DNA of 64,000 nt, from contig NZ_PDHM01000017.1 of the NCBI RefSeq assembly GCF_002573715.1, positions 736,412-800,411 of the forward strand, read 5' to 3'. The notes below the pieces were generated by a model that worked only from the letters and a program-made list of their open reading frames with translations, had not been told where the DNA came from and did not search any database. Origin of the DNA: Paenibacillus sp. EZ-K15. GTDB lineage: Bacteria > Bacillota > Bacilli > Paenibacillales > Paenibacillaceae. Both the position numbers and the translations under genes were made by a program. Positions within the stretch are counted from its first letter, which is position 1. Each line of letters opens with the position of its first letter. This document shows, piece by piece, positions 49,233 through 58,505 of this stretch.

Positions 49233-51185
49233 TTAACAGGATAAAATGACAGCACCGATCCCTTCTACGACAAGGGAATCCCGGGTTAAACGCTTAATAT
49301 GCTCTTCGCCAAGCAGAATCTTCCATTCGCCCAGCTCGGGTAAAGCGAGAGAGGACTCTTTCCGTGCGGCATAATAGAGCACATAGATATGTTTCTCTGG
49401 ATCACCGCCCGCATGATCGCGAAGCGTGAAAGCAACGGCATTCCCAGGGCATGGTTCAAACCGAAGATGCTTACGGATCGACGCTGCATCCCTCATTCTG
49501 AATGCCGGATGATTCTTGCGAAGCTGAACGAGCCGCTGAATGTAATTCACTCCATCCTGGTGCTCCGATGCCATACCCCAGTCCAGCCGATTCACTTCAT
49601 CACTAGCATTATAGCTGTTCTCCACTCCGTTCTTAGAGCGGTAATACTCTTGACCAGCATGCAGGAAAGGGATGCCTTGACTGGTCAGAATCATCGCCGA
49701 TGACAGCCGGTGCATATCGCGACGTATGGCATCATTCTCCCCTTCCGTGGACAGCATAATTTTGTCCCATAGGGTATGGTTATCATGACACTCCACGTAA
49801 TTTACGCACTGATCCGGCTCGGAAGCAAACGCCTTGATATCTTTGGAATACGGAATGCCGCCCACGATGCCTTGCTTCACCTTGTCTTCATATCCATCTC
49901 CGCCGCTCACAAAGCCTCTATAATCAAACTGGAAGATGTCCCCTTTGACCGCATCGCGGAATCCGTCGTTAAAATGAGCGATGCGCGGCATCACGGGTGC
50001 CTGCTGCTGATTCGCTCGCTTCTTCTCATCCAGCTCGGTATTCATGACCCAACCTTCACCGATCGTGATGATACTCGGATCAATTTCGTCCAGGCGCGCC
50101 CGGATTTCATTCATCGTCTCCACATCAATTAAACCCATGAGATCAAAGCGAAAACCGTCGATCCGGTACTCCTTCACCCAATGCAGGACGGATTCCACAA
50201 TGAATTTCCGCATCATCGGACGCTCGGATGCCGTGTCGTTACCACACCCGGATCCGTTTGAGAATTTGCCGTCCTTCGTATAGCGTAGGTAATATCCGGG
50301 GACCAGCTTCGTAAAATTGATCAGATACCCGTCATATACATGGTTATACACCACATCCATGATGACCCGAAGGCCATGATCGTGGAATGTCTGAATCAAC
50401 TGCTTCAGTTCACGAATCCGAACCTCAGGCACATACGGATCCGTAGCATACGAGCCTTCTGGAGCATTGTAGTTCTTCGGGTCGTATCCCCAATTGTACT
50501 GCGGCTCATGAAGCCTGGTTTCGTCCACGCTTTCCGTTGCAAAATCGTAGATCGGGAGCAGCTCCACATGCGTGGCTCCAAGCTCGACAATATGATCAAG
50601 CCCTGTGCGAATCCCTCCAGGGCCCCGGGTACCTGTCTCCGCTAGACCTGCAAACTTGCCTTTATGCTTCACTCCACTGCCTTGATGAATGGTGTAATCA
50701 CGAACATGCAGTTCATAGATTACGGCATCCAGAGGACTAAGAAATGGCGGTTTGTCTTCTGTCCAGTGTTCTGGATTGGTCGAGGTCATGTCCAAGATGT
50801 AAGCACGATCCCCATTGACGCCTACAGCGGCAGCGTAGGGGTCGACAGCTTCATTCCATTGATCCCCGATAAGGACCTGGTAGGTGTAGAACATGCCTTG
50901 AAGATTTTCTCCTACTTTCAGCAGCCAAGTTCCCTTCACATCACGCGTCATCGCGATTCGCCGGGCTTCTACTGCCTGCCAATCCCGATAGAGCAGGACG
51001 TAGGCCTCACTCGCCGTCGGTGCCCACAGGCGAAACGTGGACTCTTGCGGTTGGTAGGTTAAACCCAGATCCGTTCCAGCATAATAAAATAGCTTATCAA
51101 ATTCCTTATCAAAGACGGAGACTCCCCCGGTAACCGCGGGATCTCCGTAGTGAATAACAGCATTGCTTTCTTTTTGTACCGACAA
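49233..51185 (-). CDS. pulA: Type I pullulanase, GH13
   Basis: A 650-aa intracellular debranching enzyme cleaving alpha-1,6 links of pullulan and branched maltodextrins. An N-terminal CBM48-like domain (DLGLTYQPQESTFRLWAPTA) precedes the GH13 barrel. Type I signature YNWGYDPKNY is present. Region motifs: VIMDVVYNHVYDG, the nucleophile in GFRFDLMG (Asp348), the acid/base in TIGEGW (Glu377) and ECHDNHTLWD (Asp468). There is no signal peptide. The TTG at 51185 has GGAG 8 nt upstream; a GTG three codons earlier is too close to that site. It starts 12 bp after the DUF4129 gene stop and may be read through from the MoxR operon. Confidence 0.93.
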   Translation of the reverse strand: MSVQKESNAVIHYGDPAVTGGVSVFDKEFDKLFYYAGTDLGLTYQPQESTFRLWAPTASEAYVLLYRDWQAVEARRIAMTRDVKGTWLLKVGENLQGMFYTYQVLIGDQWNEAVDPYAAAVGVNGDRAYILDMTSTNPEHWTEDKPPFLSPLDAVIYELHVRDYTIHQGSGVKHKGKFAGLAETGTRGPGGIRTGLDHIVELGATHVELLPIYDFATESVDETRLHEPQYNWGYDPKNYNAPEGSYATDPYVPEVRIRELKQLIQTFHDHGLRVIMDVVYNHVYDGYLINFTKLVPGYYLRYTKDGKFSNGSGCGNDTASERPMMRKFIVESVLHWVKEYRIDGFRFDLMGLIDVETMNEIRARLDEIDPSIITIGEGWVMNTELDEKKRANQQQAPVMPRIAHFNDGFRDAVKGDIFQFDYRGFVSGGDGYEDKVKQGIVGGIPYSKDIKAFASEPDQCVNYVECHDNHTLWDKIMLSTEGENDAIRRDMHRLSSAMILTSQGIPFLHAGQEYYRSKNGVENSYNASDEVNRLDWGMASEHQDGVNYIQRLVQLRKNHPAFRMRDAASIRKHLRFEPCPGNAVAFTLRDHAGGDPEKHIYVLYYAARKESSLALPELGEWKILLGEEHIKRLTRDSLVVEGIGAVILSC

Positions 51186-51197
51186 GATGTTCACTCC

Positions 51198-52502
51198 TCA
51201 TGTATGCTTCCTATCCAATTGCAGCCGTTCAACTTCTTCTTCCGTAATGGTACGGGTACCATATCGGGCTTCCTCGTAAAGCTCGATCAAGGATTGTGGA
51301 ATACGATCCTTCCTTCCGTCCCATTCCTTAAGATCGCTTTCGGTTTCCCGCGGTGTTAGCGATGCTTTCCAATGATAGCCTTCCCTGATACTTCGGGAAA
51401 GTATCATCCGATACATTTGGCGAATTTTCTCATTTAGATGCTCTGATCCTTCTCCTGCCCGAAACTTTCCGCCGATACGCATACCGGACAACAGCCGTTT
51501 TAGTCGTTTGGATGCCGGGTCATGTTCAATGTTCTCCACTTCATCCTCATAACCTAGTGAAGGCTGAATGTTCTGTCTGTTCATCATCCTGTTCATCCAT
51601 GCAGAGAATCTTCGGTACAGCTTAGGCAGTACTTTGCCAAACCTGAACAGAACATACAAAATCCCGATCCCGATAGCGGTGAACACGCCATAGATAAGCA
51701 CTTGCTCCAATACCTTCATCCATGGGCTCGGCGGCTTGGTTTCTTCATCGAGGAATGGCATTTCGGGCGGAGGCTCCGACATCGAAGGCGGCTCCGGAGC
51801 CTGCTCCGCTCCGGAGCCGAACCATCCGGAGATCCATGCAGCGATCCCCCGCGCCATATCAGAGACCCATTGCTGCAGTTGCGGAAGAAAAGCGACCACC
51901 GCGACCAGAAGCAGCAATACGATGATAAACCAGCGATTGTAGCGCAGAACTCGCCGTTCCAATACAGGTTGATCATTGCCTGGCAGTGTCTCATCCAACA
52001 CCAACTGCCGATTGACAATCAACAGGGTCAGTCCTAACGCCGCTGCCCCCATCCAGGTCAGAGATGATATGCCACCCTGGAATGAATCCATGAAACTTAA
52101 CATAAAACTGCTGACCCCGTACAGAATCAAACCTATTAAGAAATAAGTCCCCGGAAACATCAAATTCCAGCTTCCCTGCTCCATTCGGCTTCCGCGATAA
52201 CTGGCAATAAATAATAGAGGGATGAAATAAACAAGAGTCAAATCAACGCCTATGAAAGCGATGGATACCGTAATGGAAACCAGGCTAGCCCATAAGGTTG
52301 CCTTAAACTGACGATCCAGCTTGAACCATCGCGTACCTGTGTAGCCAAGTAAGTACCCGCCTAATACTAGGACAGGCCATACCCAGTGGTACGATTCAGG
52401 CAGCAGATAGAACGCCGGAATAAAGAGAACCGGAAAATAGAGCACACATTCCACGAACCCCTGCAAGAAAGCCTTTATAAATCCAGTGCCTCGAGAGGTC
52501 AT
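51198..52502 (-). CDS. Membrane protein with C-terminal DUF4129 domain
   Basis: A 434-aa protein with about eight predicted helices in residues 1-~215. A Pro/Glu-rich linker (EQAPEPPSMSEPPPEMPFLD) follows, then another helix (~275-295) and a cytoplasmic C-terminal DUF4129 domain (about 350-425, LNEKIRQMYRMILSRSIREG and LTPRETESDLKEW). Such proteins accompany MoxR and DUF58 genes. The ATG overlaps the DUF58 stop by 4 bp (ATGA), so the genes are translationally coupled. A transglutaminase domain, often fused in this position, is absent. Confidence 0.85.
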   Translation of the reverse strand: MTSRGTGFIKAFLQGFVECVLYFPVLFIPAFYLLPESYHWVWPVLVLGGYLLGYTGTRWFKLDRQFKATLWASLVSITVSIAFIGVDLTLVYFIPLLFIASYRGSRMEQGSWNLMFPGTYFLIGLILYGVSSFMLSFMDSFQGGISSLTWMGAAALGLTLLIVNRQLVLDETLPGNDQPVLERRVLRYNRWFIIVLLLLVAVVAFLPQLQQWVSDMARGIAAWISGWFGSGAEQAPEPPSMSEPPPEMPFLDEETKPPSPWMKVLEQVLIYGVFTAIGIGILYVLFRFGKVLPKLYRRFSAWMNRMMNRQNIQPSLGYEDEVENIEHDPASKRLKRLLSGMRIGGKFRAGEGSEHLNEKIRQMYRMILSRSIREGYHWKASLTPRETESDLKEWDGRKDRIPQSLIELYEEARYGTRTITEEEVERLQLDRKHT

Positions 52503-53605
52503 GCAGACACCTCCTTTGCAGGAGACGGCACATCATCGAGAGGAAATACCTGAATCGTATGCCCATGGTCCCGAAATCGTTGAAACATTTCTTCCAGCCT
52601 AGGGCTGACATAAGTGCTCAGAATGAGGATATCTCTTGCCTCTTCATGCCGGGACAGTTCATGGGCCAGATAATCATGAAAAGAAGCCTTGCGCGTCAGC
52701 TCCAGTCTCGCCAGCATTTCGAATATCAGCTGCTGCTGCGTCATGCCGCCTGCAACGGGGACGAATGCCTCATCGGTTGAATCCTCGCCAAGCGTTCCGT
52801 TCGTCCCCATTCCGATCTCCATTCCCTGTGACAATAAGTGAGCTGTAATGCCAGCCGCCAGGCGGATGCCATACTCGATCGGCTCCGGCCGCGTCGCTTT
52901 GCTCCACATCTGCTCATGATCCTCTATATTCAGATAGATCAAGAGTCGGCTGTCCGCTGTAGTATCCCGCCTGTGGACCTGTAAGATGCCTGTCCGTGCG
53001 GTCGCCTTCCATTGAATATCCTTCAGCGGATCGCCGTCGCGATATTCGCGCACGCCCGATATCAGGAAAGGATCCTCCAAGATCCATCTTCGGACCAGCA
53101 TTTCGCCCATCCAAGTCTGGACCGGGAGGGCCATGTCCGACACATCCATCGGCATCGGATACACGATAATGCCACCGGACAACGTCTTACTCTCCACAAT
53201 CGACTCCATTCCGACCAGATCACCCGTCGTCATTGATACTGTGCCCAGCTTATACAGGCCTCTGCGCTTAGCGGTAATCCGATGTCTGCGAAGGATCTTG
53301 GTCCAAGGCAGAAGACTGAAGAAGCTCTTGTGGTTCTGATTGAATTGCCCCTCGCTGATATCCAGGTTCAATTGATTATCAAATGCCAGACCCGAGCGGA
53401 ATTGGGATTCTATCCTTAACCAGGGTACAGGCAATGCTTTGCGGTTCTCAATGATTTCGATCAATTCCACGGAATCTCCCTCATAGCAAGTCGACACCTT
53501 GAAGGAGCGGCTGTAGTTCAGCCTTTTCAAGGCCATCCGTTTGAAAAGCTTGCCCTGCACGACGACGACCACCGCGGCGATGAACAATATCCAGTAGGCT
53601 CCCAT
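52499..53605 (-). CDS. DUF58 (VWA-like) domain protein
   Basis: A 368-aa protein anchored by an N-terminal helix (YWILFIAAVVVVVQGKLF). The DUF58 core is FLISGVREYRDGDPLKDIQWKATARTGILQVHRRDTTADS (read as VREYRDGDPLKDIQW and KATARTGILQVH), followed by a VWA-like part with LLIYLNIEDHE and DILILSTYVSP. It works with MoxR AAA+ ATPases as a chaperone-like unit, role unknown here. Two ATG codons are close together; the second (53605) has GGGGG 9 nt upstream and is preferred. Confidence 0.88.
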   Translation of the reverse strand: MGAYWILFIAAVVVVVQGKLFKRMALKRLNYSRSFKVSTCYEGDSVELIEIIENRKALPVPWLRIESQFRSGLAFDNQLNLDISEGQFNQNHKSFFSLLPWTKILRRHRITAKRRGLYKLGTVSMTTGDLVGMESIVESKTLSGGIIVYPMPMDVSDMALPVQTWMGEMLVRRWILEDPFLISGVREYRDGDPLKDIQWKATARTGILQVHRRDTTADSRLLIYLNIEDHEQMWSKATRPEPIEYGIRLAAGITAHLLSQGMEIGMGTNGTLGEDSTDEAFVPVAGGMTQQQLIFEMLARLELTRKASFHDYLAHELSRHEEARDILILSTYVSPRLEEMFQRFRDHGHTIQVFPLDDVPSPAKEVSA

Positions 53606-53618
53606 AGCCATCCGCCCC

Positions 53619-54599
53619 CTACGACGAAATGCCTTCTTCAGTCGGTACGGAAACCTGCTGCAGCAACCGTTCGATCACTTCTTCCGCCGCGGCAGCACCG
53701 CCGCGGCTGTGGAGCGTCCCGCGAAGCTTCAACCGATGCGCCCATGTCGGGACAGCCAAATCCTTCACATCATCAGGGGTAACAAACTCCCTGCCCTTCA
53801 GGATAGCTTGTACCTGCACAGCCTTCAATAAGGCTTGGCAGCCCCTTGGGCTTACCCCGGAAGCAACCGCTTCATCCCGTCTCGAATGCTCCGAAAGCGC
53901 AACGATATAGGATAACATCTCATCGCTGACATGTACTTTGCTGACGATATGTCTGGCTTGTACGATCCGCTCAGATGTTGCAACTGCCATTAATGACTCC
54001 AAGGGTTGATCATCTTTAAACCGTTTCAGAATATTCACGCTTTCCTCCGAAGTAGGGTATCCCATATTCAGTTTGAACAGAAAGCGGTCCAGCTGCGCCT
54101 CCGGCAGCGGAAACGTTCCTTGCTGTTCCAGCGGATTCTGCGTCGCGATGACCAGAAACGGTTCTTCCAACTGATGGGTTACCCCGTCAATGCTGATCTG
54201 GCGTTCCTCCATGCACTCCAATAGACTGGACTGCGTACGGGGTGTCGCCCGGTTGATTTCATCGGCTAGAAGGATATTCGTGAATAAAGGACCCGGACGG
54301 AATTCAAACGTCGCGGATTGTTGATTATAGAAGTAAATGCCGCTCAGATCCGTCGGCAGCAAATCCGGCGTAAACTGCACCCTCTTAAACGTGCAATCAA
54401 TCGACTTCGAGATGGATTTAGCCAGCAATGTCTTACCTGTACCCGGCACATCTTCCAGCAGAACATGACCTGAAGTAACCATGGCAATAAACAGTCTGTC
54501 AATCAGTTGCTCTTTACCTACCATAACTTTGGAAACGTTTGCCCGAATGTCGTCGGCAAGACGACGAACGCCATGATAATCTAGAGTAATTGTAACCAC
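53619..54599 (-). CDS. MoxR family AAA+ ATPase
   Basis: A 326-aa ATPase. Walker A is EDVPGTGKTLLAKSI (about residues 54-68), Walker B is NILLADEINRATPRTQSSLLECMEE, sensor 1 is FLVIATQNPLEQQGTFPLPEAQLDRF (read in parts) and the C-terminal lid contains SPRGCQALLKAVQVQAILKG. It energises a complex with the adjacent DUF58 and DUF4129 proteins, first gene of the operon. The GTG at 54599 is immediately behind AAGGGG, which is unusually close; no better start is seen, so the N-terminus is uncertain by a few residues. Confidence 0.92.
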   Translation of the reverse strand: MVTITLDYHGVRRLADDIRANVSKVMVGKEQLIDRLFIAMVTSGHVLLEDVPGTGKTLLAKSISKSIDCTFKRVQFTPDLLPTDLSGIYFYNQQSATFEFRPGPLFTNILLADEINRATPRTQSSLLECMEERQISIDGVTHQLEEPFLVIATQNPLEQQGTFPLPEAQLDRFLFKLNMGYPTSEESVNILKRFKDDQPLESLMAVATSERIVQARHIVSKVHVSDEMLSYIVALSEHSRRDEAVASGVSPRGCQALLKAVQVQAILKGREFVTPDDVKDLAVPTWAHRLKLRGTLHSRGGAAAAEEVIERLLQQVSVPTEEGISS

Positions 54600-54752
54600 C
54601 CCTTATGTAGTTTAACCTTACAACAAAGTTCGTCATGACATCCCATAATTCCTGTTATTCGGGACAAAATAAGACCGATTGCATAATAGACCGGCTTCTC
54701 CTTCTGTTACCATGAAGATATATCCCGATCCCCTGTGCTTCCGATACGCCAA

Positions 54753-54774
54753 GAAGCTGTCCAAGGACAGCTTC
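54753..54774. terminator. Hairpin in the 221-bp gap between MoxR and monooxygenase genes
   Basis: GAAGCTGTCC (54753-54762) and GGACAGCTTC (54765-54774) form a perfect 10-bp stem with two loop bases. The T tail is weak. Nothing else that I can support lies in 54600-54820. Confidence 0.5.
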
Positions 54775-54820
54775 CGAGAATGCACCCTTATTGCGACACG
54801 CCCGATATTTGAAGATCTGA

Positions 54821-55207
54821 TTATTCTGTCGTCCGTTCTTCCTGGGAAGCCGGATCCGTCCTGCTTTCAGGAATCAATAGTTTAGTCAGCTCCGCCTCAG
54901 CCTGCTCGCGACTATCGATCCGGATATCGATATAATGCCTAACCTCAGGCGGCTGGGCATAAAACGGCTCCAGAGACGCATTCCATAGCTTATAGTCCGG
55001 ATGCCCGCGGAAGCCGATCAGGTGATCCTTAATGCCGCTCCAGCGGACGAGGAATATATATTCATCCCGGTTCTCCACACACTTGTTAAGCTCATGGCTT
55101 ACATATCCCTTTTTCGTTAACAGAACGCCGGAAGCTTCCCGAAAAGCACTTTCAAACTCGCTTGCCAGCCCCGGTTTGATATAAAGTATCGCTGATTCCA
55201 GTATCAT
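54821..55207 (-). CDS. Antibiotic biosynthesis monooxygenase-type (ABM) protein
   Basis: A 128-aa ferredoxin-like fold protein. ILESAILYIKPGLASEFESA is the usual ABM beginning, GYVSHELNKCVENRDEYIFL the central strand pair and WNASLEPFYAQPPEVRHY the end. A charged ~25-residue tail (PESRTDPASQEERTTE) is extra. Family members are monooxygenases or heme-degrading enzymes, but many are unknown. AGAGGGGG precedes the ATG. Monocistronic. Confidence 0.85.
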   Translation of the reverse strand: MILESAILYIKPGLASEFESAFREASGVLLTKKGYVSHELNKCVENRDEYIFLVRWSGIKDHLIGFRGHPDYKLWNASLEPFYAQPPEVRHYIDIRIDSREQAEAELTKLLIPESRTDPASQEERTTE

Positions 55208-55357
55208 ATCGCATCCCCCTCTTCGATATCCATCCGATCAACGGTAAGAAGTAACGCTTGTTATTGGGCAGCGCCATGCTAGGAAAACAAGTAGGTGCAG
55301 TCAAGTATATGCTGATATAATGAGAAGCATGAATACACTTATAAGGATGAGACAAAC

Positions 55358-55657
55358 ATGGCATTCGGCATCTCGAGACAGGAATTGCAGCAATGGAAGC
55401 AGAAGGTCGCACAAGGAGACATCGCTTTTTTGACCCATTATTGGTACGACAAGCGGTTTCCGGAGTTCCATACTGTAACCAAAGTAGGCTGCTCGAACCT
55501 CCAGCGCCTTGAGGACTGGTGTGTATCCAACGGACTTAATCCGGAATATATCCATTATCGCCTGCCTTACCCGCACTTTGATCTGATCGGTCCCAAGCAA
55601 ACCGAATTACTGCAAAAGTATAGGCTCGAAGATCATATCACCCGATTCGGTCTGTAA
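55358..55657 (+). CDS. yneQ: YneQ-like small protein
   Basis: A 99-aa cytoplasmic protein: MAFGISRQELQQWKQKVAQG, then DIAFLTHYWYDKRFPEFHTV, TKVGCSNLQRLEDWC and HYRLPYPHFDLIGPKQTELL. From memory this matches YneQ of B. subtilis, function unknown. AAGGATGAGACAAAC precedes the ATG. A degenerate copy of the ~111-bp repeat and then a terminator follow. Confidence 0.8.
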   Translation: MAFGISRQELQQWKQKVAQGDIAFLTHYWYDKRFPEFHTVTKVGCSNLQRLEDWCVSNGLNPEYIHYRLPYPHFDLIGPKQTELLQKYRLEDHITRFGL

Positions 55658-55662
55658 ATGCC

Positions 55663-55764
55663 TATCGGCGGCGTACTTTTATAGGACAGACCACATATAG
55701 CGGAACTTTTTCTTGCGCGTAAAGATGGTCAGCCTCTCTGAAGTTTATACGTTCTTATCTCTTA
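55663..55764 (+). repeat. Degenerate full-length copy of the ~111-bp intergenic repeat
   Basis: TATCGGCGGCGTACTTTTAT, then GGACAGACCACATATAGCGG, a CTTTTTCTTGCG block and CTGAAGTTTATACGTTC match the order of blocks in the locus-2 units. It shows more substitutions and small deletions than the tandem pairs and lies directly after the YneQ-like gene stop. Confidence 0.65.
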
Positions 55765-55766
55765 AC

Positions 55767-55828
55767 AAAACCCGCCTTGATCCACGGCCATGCTCGCTAC
55801 ATGCCGTGCCCGATCAGGCGGGTTTTAT
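55767..55828. terminator. Bidirectional terminator after the YneQ-like gene
   Basis: AAAACCCGCC (55767-55776) pairs perfectly with GGCGGGTTTT (55817-55826); inner bases TTGATC/GATCA and CACGGC/GCCGTG extend the stem. T-rich sequence follows on both strands. Confidence 0.8.
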
Positions 55829-55891
55829 TAGAATGTTTATCGACGGAATCGTATCGTGGTTTTCTAATGATTCGGGTCTATTTCTATAGCA

Positions 55892-56824
55892 TCAAGTAAC
55901 AGCCCCGCTAGTCATCTTCTTTAGCGTCTTGTTGATCCAGATCGCGGCAGTCGCACCCTCACCCATCGCCACGGTGGTTAATTCGGAATGGACGCCCAGG
56001 TCACCAGCGGCCCAGAGCAACTCGACACTCGTCATTTTGGACCTTGGATCGGTCTTGACATGCCGGTTGTGCTCAAGCTCTGCCCCCAACTGGTCGGCCA
56101 ATTCGGAATAGATCATATTCCCGCCAAAAGATATAAACCCCCGCTCCGCGGACACAATGCTCCCATCCTCCAACACGACGGCCGATAGAATGCCGCCCTC
56201 CTCATGAATTTCCGACACCTTTTTCTCTATATACGGAATCCCGAGCTCCGCCAATTGGGACATATGCTCGGAAGAAGCTGGCTCCCCTTCGTGATTGATG
56301 TAGATGATATCCTTGGTCCGCTCCGATAGCAACACGGCCATACTCGCACCGGGATCGCCCGATCCCATCACGACAGTCTTTCGATCCTGAATTTCATAAC
56401 CATCGCAATCGGGGCATACAAAGACGGATGTGCCCAGCGTGGGCATCAGGCCTGGAAGCTTGGGAAAACGGTCCATCACACCTGTTGCGAGCAGCAAGGT
56501 TTTGGCCCTGTACTGAACTCCATCTTTACCGGTTAACACAAAATACTCCGCTTCATCTCGCCCCGCTTTCCGAATATCATCAGCAGCAAACGTGACACCA
56601 ACAGACTCCGCCTGCTGACGTCCGCGCCGCCTGAGCTCTTCACCAGGGACTCCATCCGGCCATCCGAGGATGTTGCGGTAGCTCTTACATATGGTGGACC
56701 GCCCCGTTCCCCGGTCAATCACAAGGACATCGTAGGCAGAATACCGTCCCAGCTGTATAGCCGCCTGCAGACCTGCAATTCCGCCGCCGATGATAATGCA
56801 ATCTTTCACTTCGGTATCCAACAT
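55892..56824 (-). CDS. FAD-dependent oxidoreductase, thioredoxin-reductase-like
   Basis: A 310-aa flavoprotein. The FAD-binding start is DCIIIGGGIAGLQAAIQLG (GxGxxG). A redox motif CPDC is present (Cys137-Cys140, in FVCPDCDGYE), and NAD(P) binding is in VVMGSGDPGASMAVLLSE. WAAGDLGVHSELTTVAMGEG ends the FAD domain. It is close to TrxB but with CPDC instead of CATC, like HcaD/ferredoxin-NADP-reductase-type homologues, so the partner is uncertain. Monocistronic; no thioredoxin gene is adjacent. Confidence 0.85.
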   Translation of the reverse strand: MLDTEVKDCIIIGGGIAGLQAAIQLGRYSAYDVLVIDRGTGRSTICKSYRNILGWPDGVPGEELRRRGRQQAESVGVTFAADDIRKAGRDEAEYFVLTGKDGVQYRAKTLLLATGVMDRFPKLPGLMPTLGTSVFVCPDCDGYEIQDRKTVVMGSGDPGASMAVLLSERTKDIIYINHEGEPASSEHMSQLAELGIPYIEKKVSEIHEEGGILSAVVLEDGSIVSAERGFISFGGNMIYSELADQLGAELEHNRHVKTDPRSKMTSVELLWAAGDLGVHSELTTVAMGEGATAAIWINKTLKKMTSGAVT

Positions 56825-56944
56825 GTAGGTTTATCCACTCATTTCTATATCGAATTAAGAGCTGGAACTCCTTGCATCAAGATATACTTCAAGAAGAGAG
56901 GTACACCCTAAATATTTAACCAATCTGCCGTGATTTACTCCTGA

Positions 56945-56980
56945 AAAATCAAATAGACCCCGGCATTAAGCGCCGAGGTC
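56945..56980 (-). terminator. Terminator of chrA
   Basis: On the minus strand GACCTCGGC (56972-56980) pairs with GCCGGGGTC (56956-56964) with one G-T, followed by a T-rich tail. Confidence 0.75.
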
Positions 56981-56992
56981 CAAAGCAATGAA

Positions 56993-58222
56993 TCACAGGA
57001 GAAGCTGTCCGGCTAATGCACCGGTAATCACAACAAGCCACGGAGGGCTCTTCCAGAACATCAGCATCCCGAACAGACCCGCGCCGATCACAAATTCAAG
57101 CGGACTATGAATGGAGGATGTCCAAATGGGATGATACAAAGCGGCCAGCAGAATCCCGACCACTGCCGCATTCATGCCTGTCAGCATGCCTTGCAGTTTA
57201 GGGTTTCTACGGATGCTGTTCCAGAACGGCATTGCCCCTACGATGAGCAGAAATCCAGGCAAAAAGATAGCGAGTACAGCAACGACACCTCCAGGAATCC
57301 CCTGGATCAAGACCCCGAGGTACGCGGCAAAAGTAAACAACGGACCGGGTACAGCCTGTGTTGCTCCGTAACCCGTCAGGAAATCCTCTTTGGACATCCA
57401 TCCGTTCAACACCGTCTCACTCTCGAGCAGCGGGAGAACGACGTGGCCTCCGCCGAATACAAGCGATCCAGCTCGGTAGAAGCTGTCCACAATGGCTACC
57501 CAACCATTATCGGTCAGACCTTTAAGGAGCGGCAGACCCACTAATAACACAACAAATATGCCCAAGCAAAAGAGTCCGGCTTTCCGTCCAATCGGCATCT
57601 TGATCTCGGGTGCAGCTTCTTCGTTCACTTGACGCCTAAACAACCACAGTCCCGAAATGCCGGCCAGAGCGATGACCGTCACTTGAGAAATAGGACTCTG
57701 CCACAGCAAAACAAAGGCCATGGCTACTAACGCTATGGCCGCCCGTACGGGACCCGAGGCCAGTTTTCCTGCCATACCCAGAACCGCTTGCGCCACGATG
57801 GCCACTGCGACAATTTTCAGCCCTTGAATCCAGCCTGCCGAGCCGGGATCGAAGGTTTGCATCAAATAAGCGAAGATCATGAGCATGAGCACGGATGGTA
57901 ACGTGAAGCCGAGCCAGGCAACGATACCGCCCCATAGTCCCGCTCGCATCACCCCAACACCAATGCCCACCTGGCTGCTGGCTGGGCCAGGAAGAAACTG
58001 GGCCAGGGCCACCAAATCAGCGTAACTCTTCTCATCCAGCCATTGTTTGCGCCGCACGTAAGTCTGGTGGAAGTATCCGAGATGGGCGATCGGTCCGCCA
58101 AATGAAGTAAGTCCCAGCTGTAAAGCAGTCCACCAGGTTTCGCCGAGAGCATGCCACCTGCCAGAGGGCTGCCTATTGCCGACTTGAGTTTGCACTTGTT
58201 CTTTCTCTGTCTCCGGATTCAA
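56993..58222 (-). CDS. chrA: Chromate transporter, ChrA (long-chain CHR family)
   Basis: A 409-aa membrane protein with two homologous halves of about six helices each. N-terminal half: LGLTSFGGPIAHLGYFHQTYV, LVALAQFLPGPASSQVGIGVG and MRAGLWGGIVAWLGFTLPSV. C-terminal half repeats the pattern: GSLVFGGGHVVLPLLESETV and GYGATQAVPGPLFTFAAYLG. ChrA exports chromate via proton motive force. The TTG at 58222 is chosen because GGGGAG lies 9 nt upstream; the frame to 58279 would run through that site. Regulator ChrB/ChrF is absent nearby. Confidence 0.92.
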   Translation of the reverse strand: MNPETEKEQVQTQVGNRQPSGRWHALGETWWTALQLGLTSFGGPIAHLGYFHQTYVRRKQWLDEKSYADLVALAQFLPGPASSQVGIGVGVMRAGLWGGIVAWLGFTLPSVLMLMIFAYLMQTFDPGSAGWIQGLKIVAVAIVAQAVLGMAGKLASGPVRAAIALVAMAFVLLWQSPISQVTVIALAGISGLWLFRRQVNEEAAPEIKMPIGRKAGLFCLGIFVVLLVGLPLLKGLTDNGWVAIVDSFYRAGSLVFGGGHVVLPLLESETVLNGWMSKEDFLTGYGATQAVPGPLFTFAAYLGVLIQGIPGGVVAVLAIFLPGFLLIVGAMPFWNSIRRNPKLQGMLTGMNAAVVGILLAALYHPIWTSSIHSPLEFVIGAGLFGMLMFWKSPPWLVVITGALAGQLLL

Positions 58223-58416
58223 TATCCATCGCTCCCCATATGCTTGGTGTAATGTAATAAAAACTTGTAACCCGTTCACCCTTAAGTATACAGATCATCT
58301 TTATCAAATTTCAGAGTATACCAAATTCTCATAATCAATCTACCCATTTATGTAAACGCTACGTAAAATCTTTAGAATTTTTGAATGTTATCGTATGAAA
58401 GTCCGCACAAACACTG

Positions 58417-58460
58417 AAAAAAGAGCGACCCAACAGAACTTATGTCCATGGATCGCTCTT
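58417..58460 (-). terminator. Terminator of the CynX/NimT-type MFS gene
   Basis: On the minus strand AAGAGCGATCC (58450-58460) pairs with GGGTCGCTCTT (58421-58431) with one G-T, then TTTT. Confidence 0.75.
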
Positions 58461-58505
58461 ATTATCATATTTACAGTGCGTCACTATCAATTGACTCCTA
58501 TAGCT

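Noticed and set aside
54679..54885. 68-aa plus-strand frame between the MoxR and ABM genes
   Set aside because: No ribosome binding site, overlaps the 3' end of the ABM gene and contains a hairpin; composition not protein-like.
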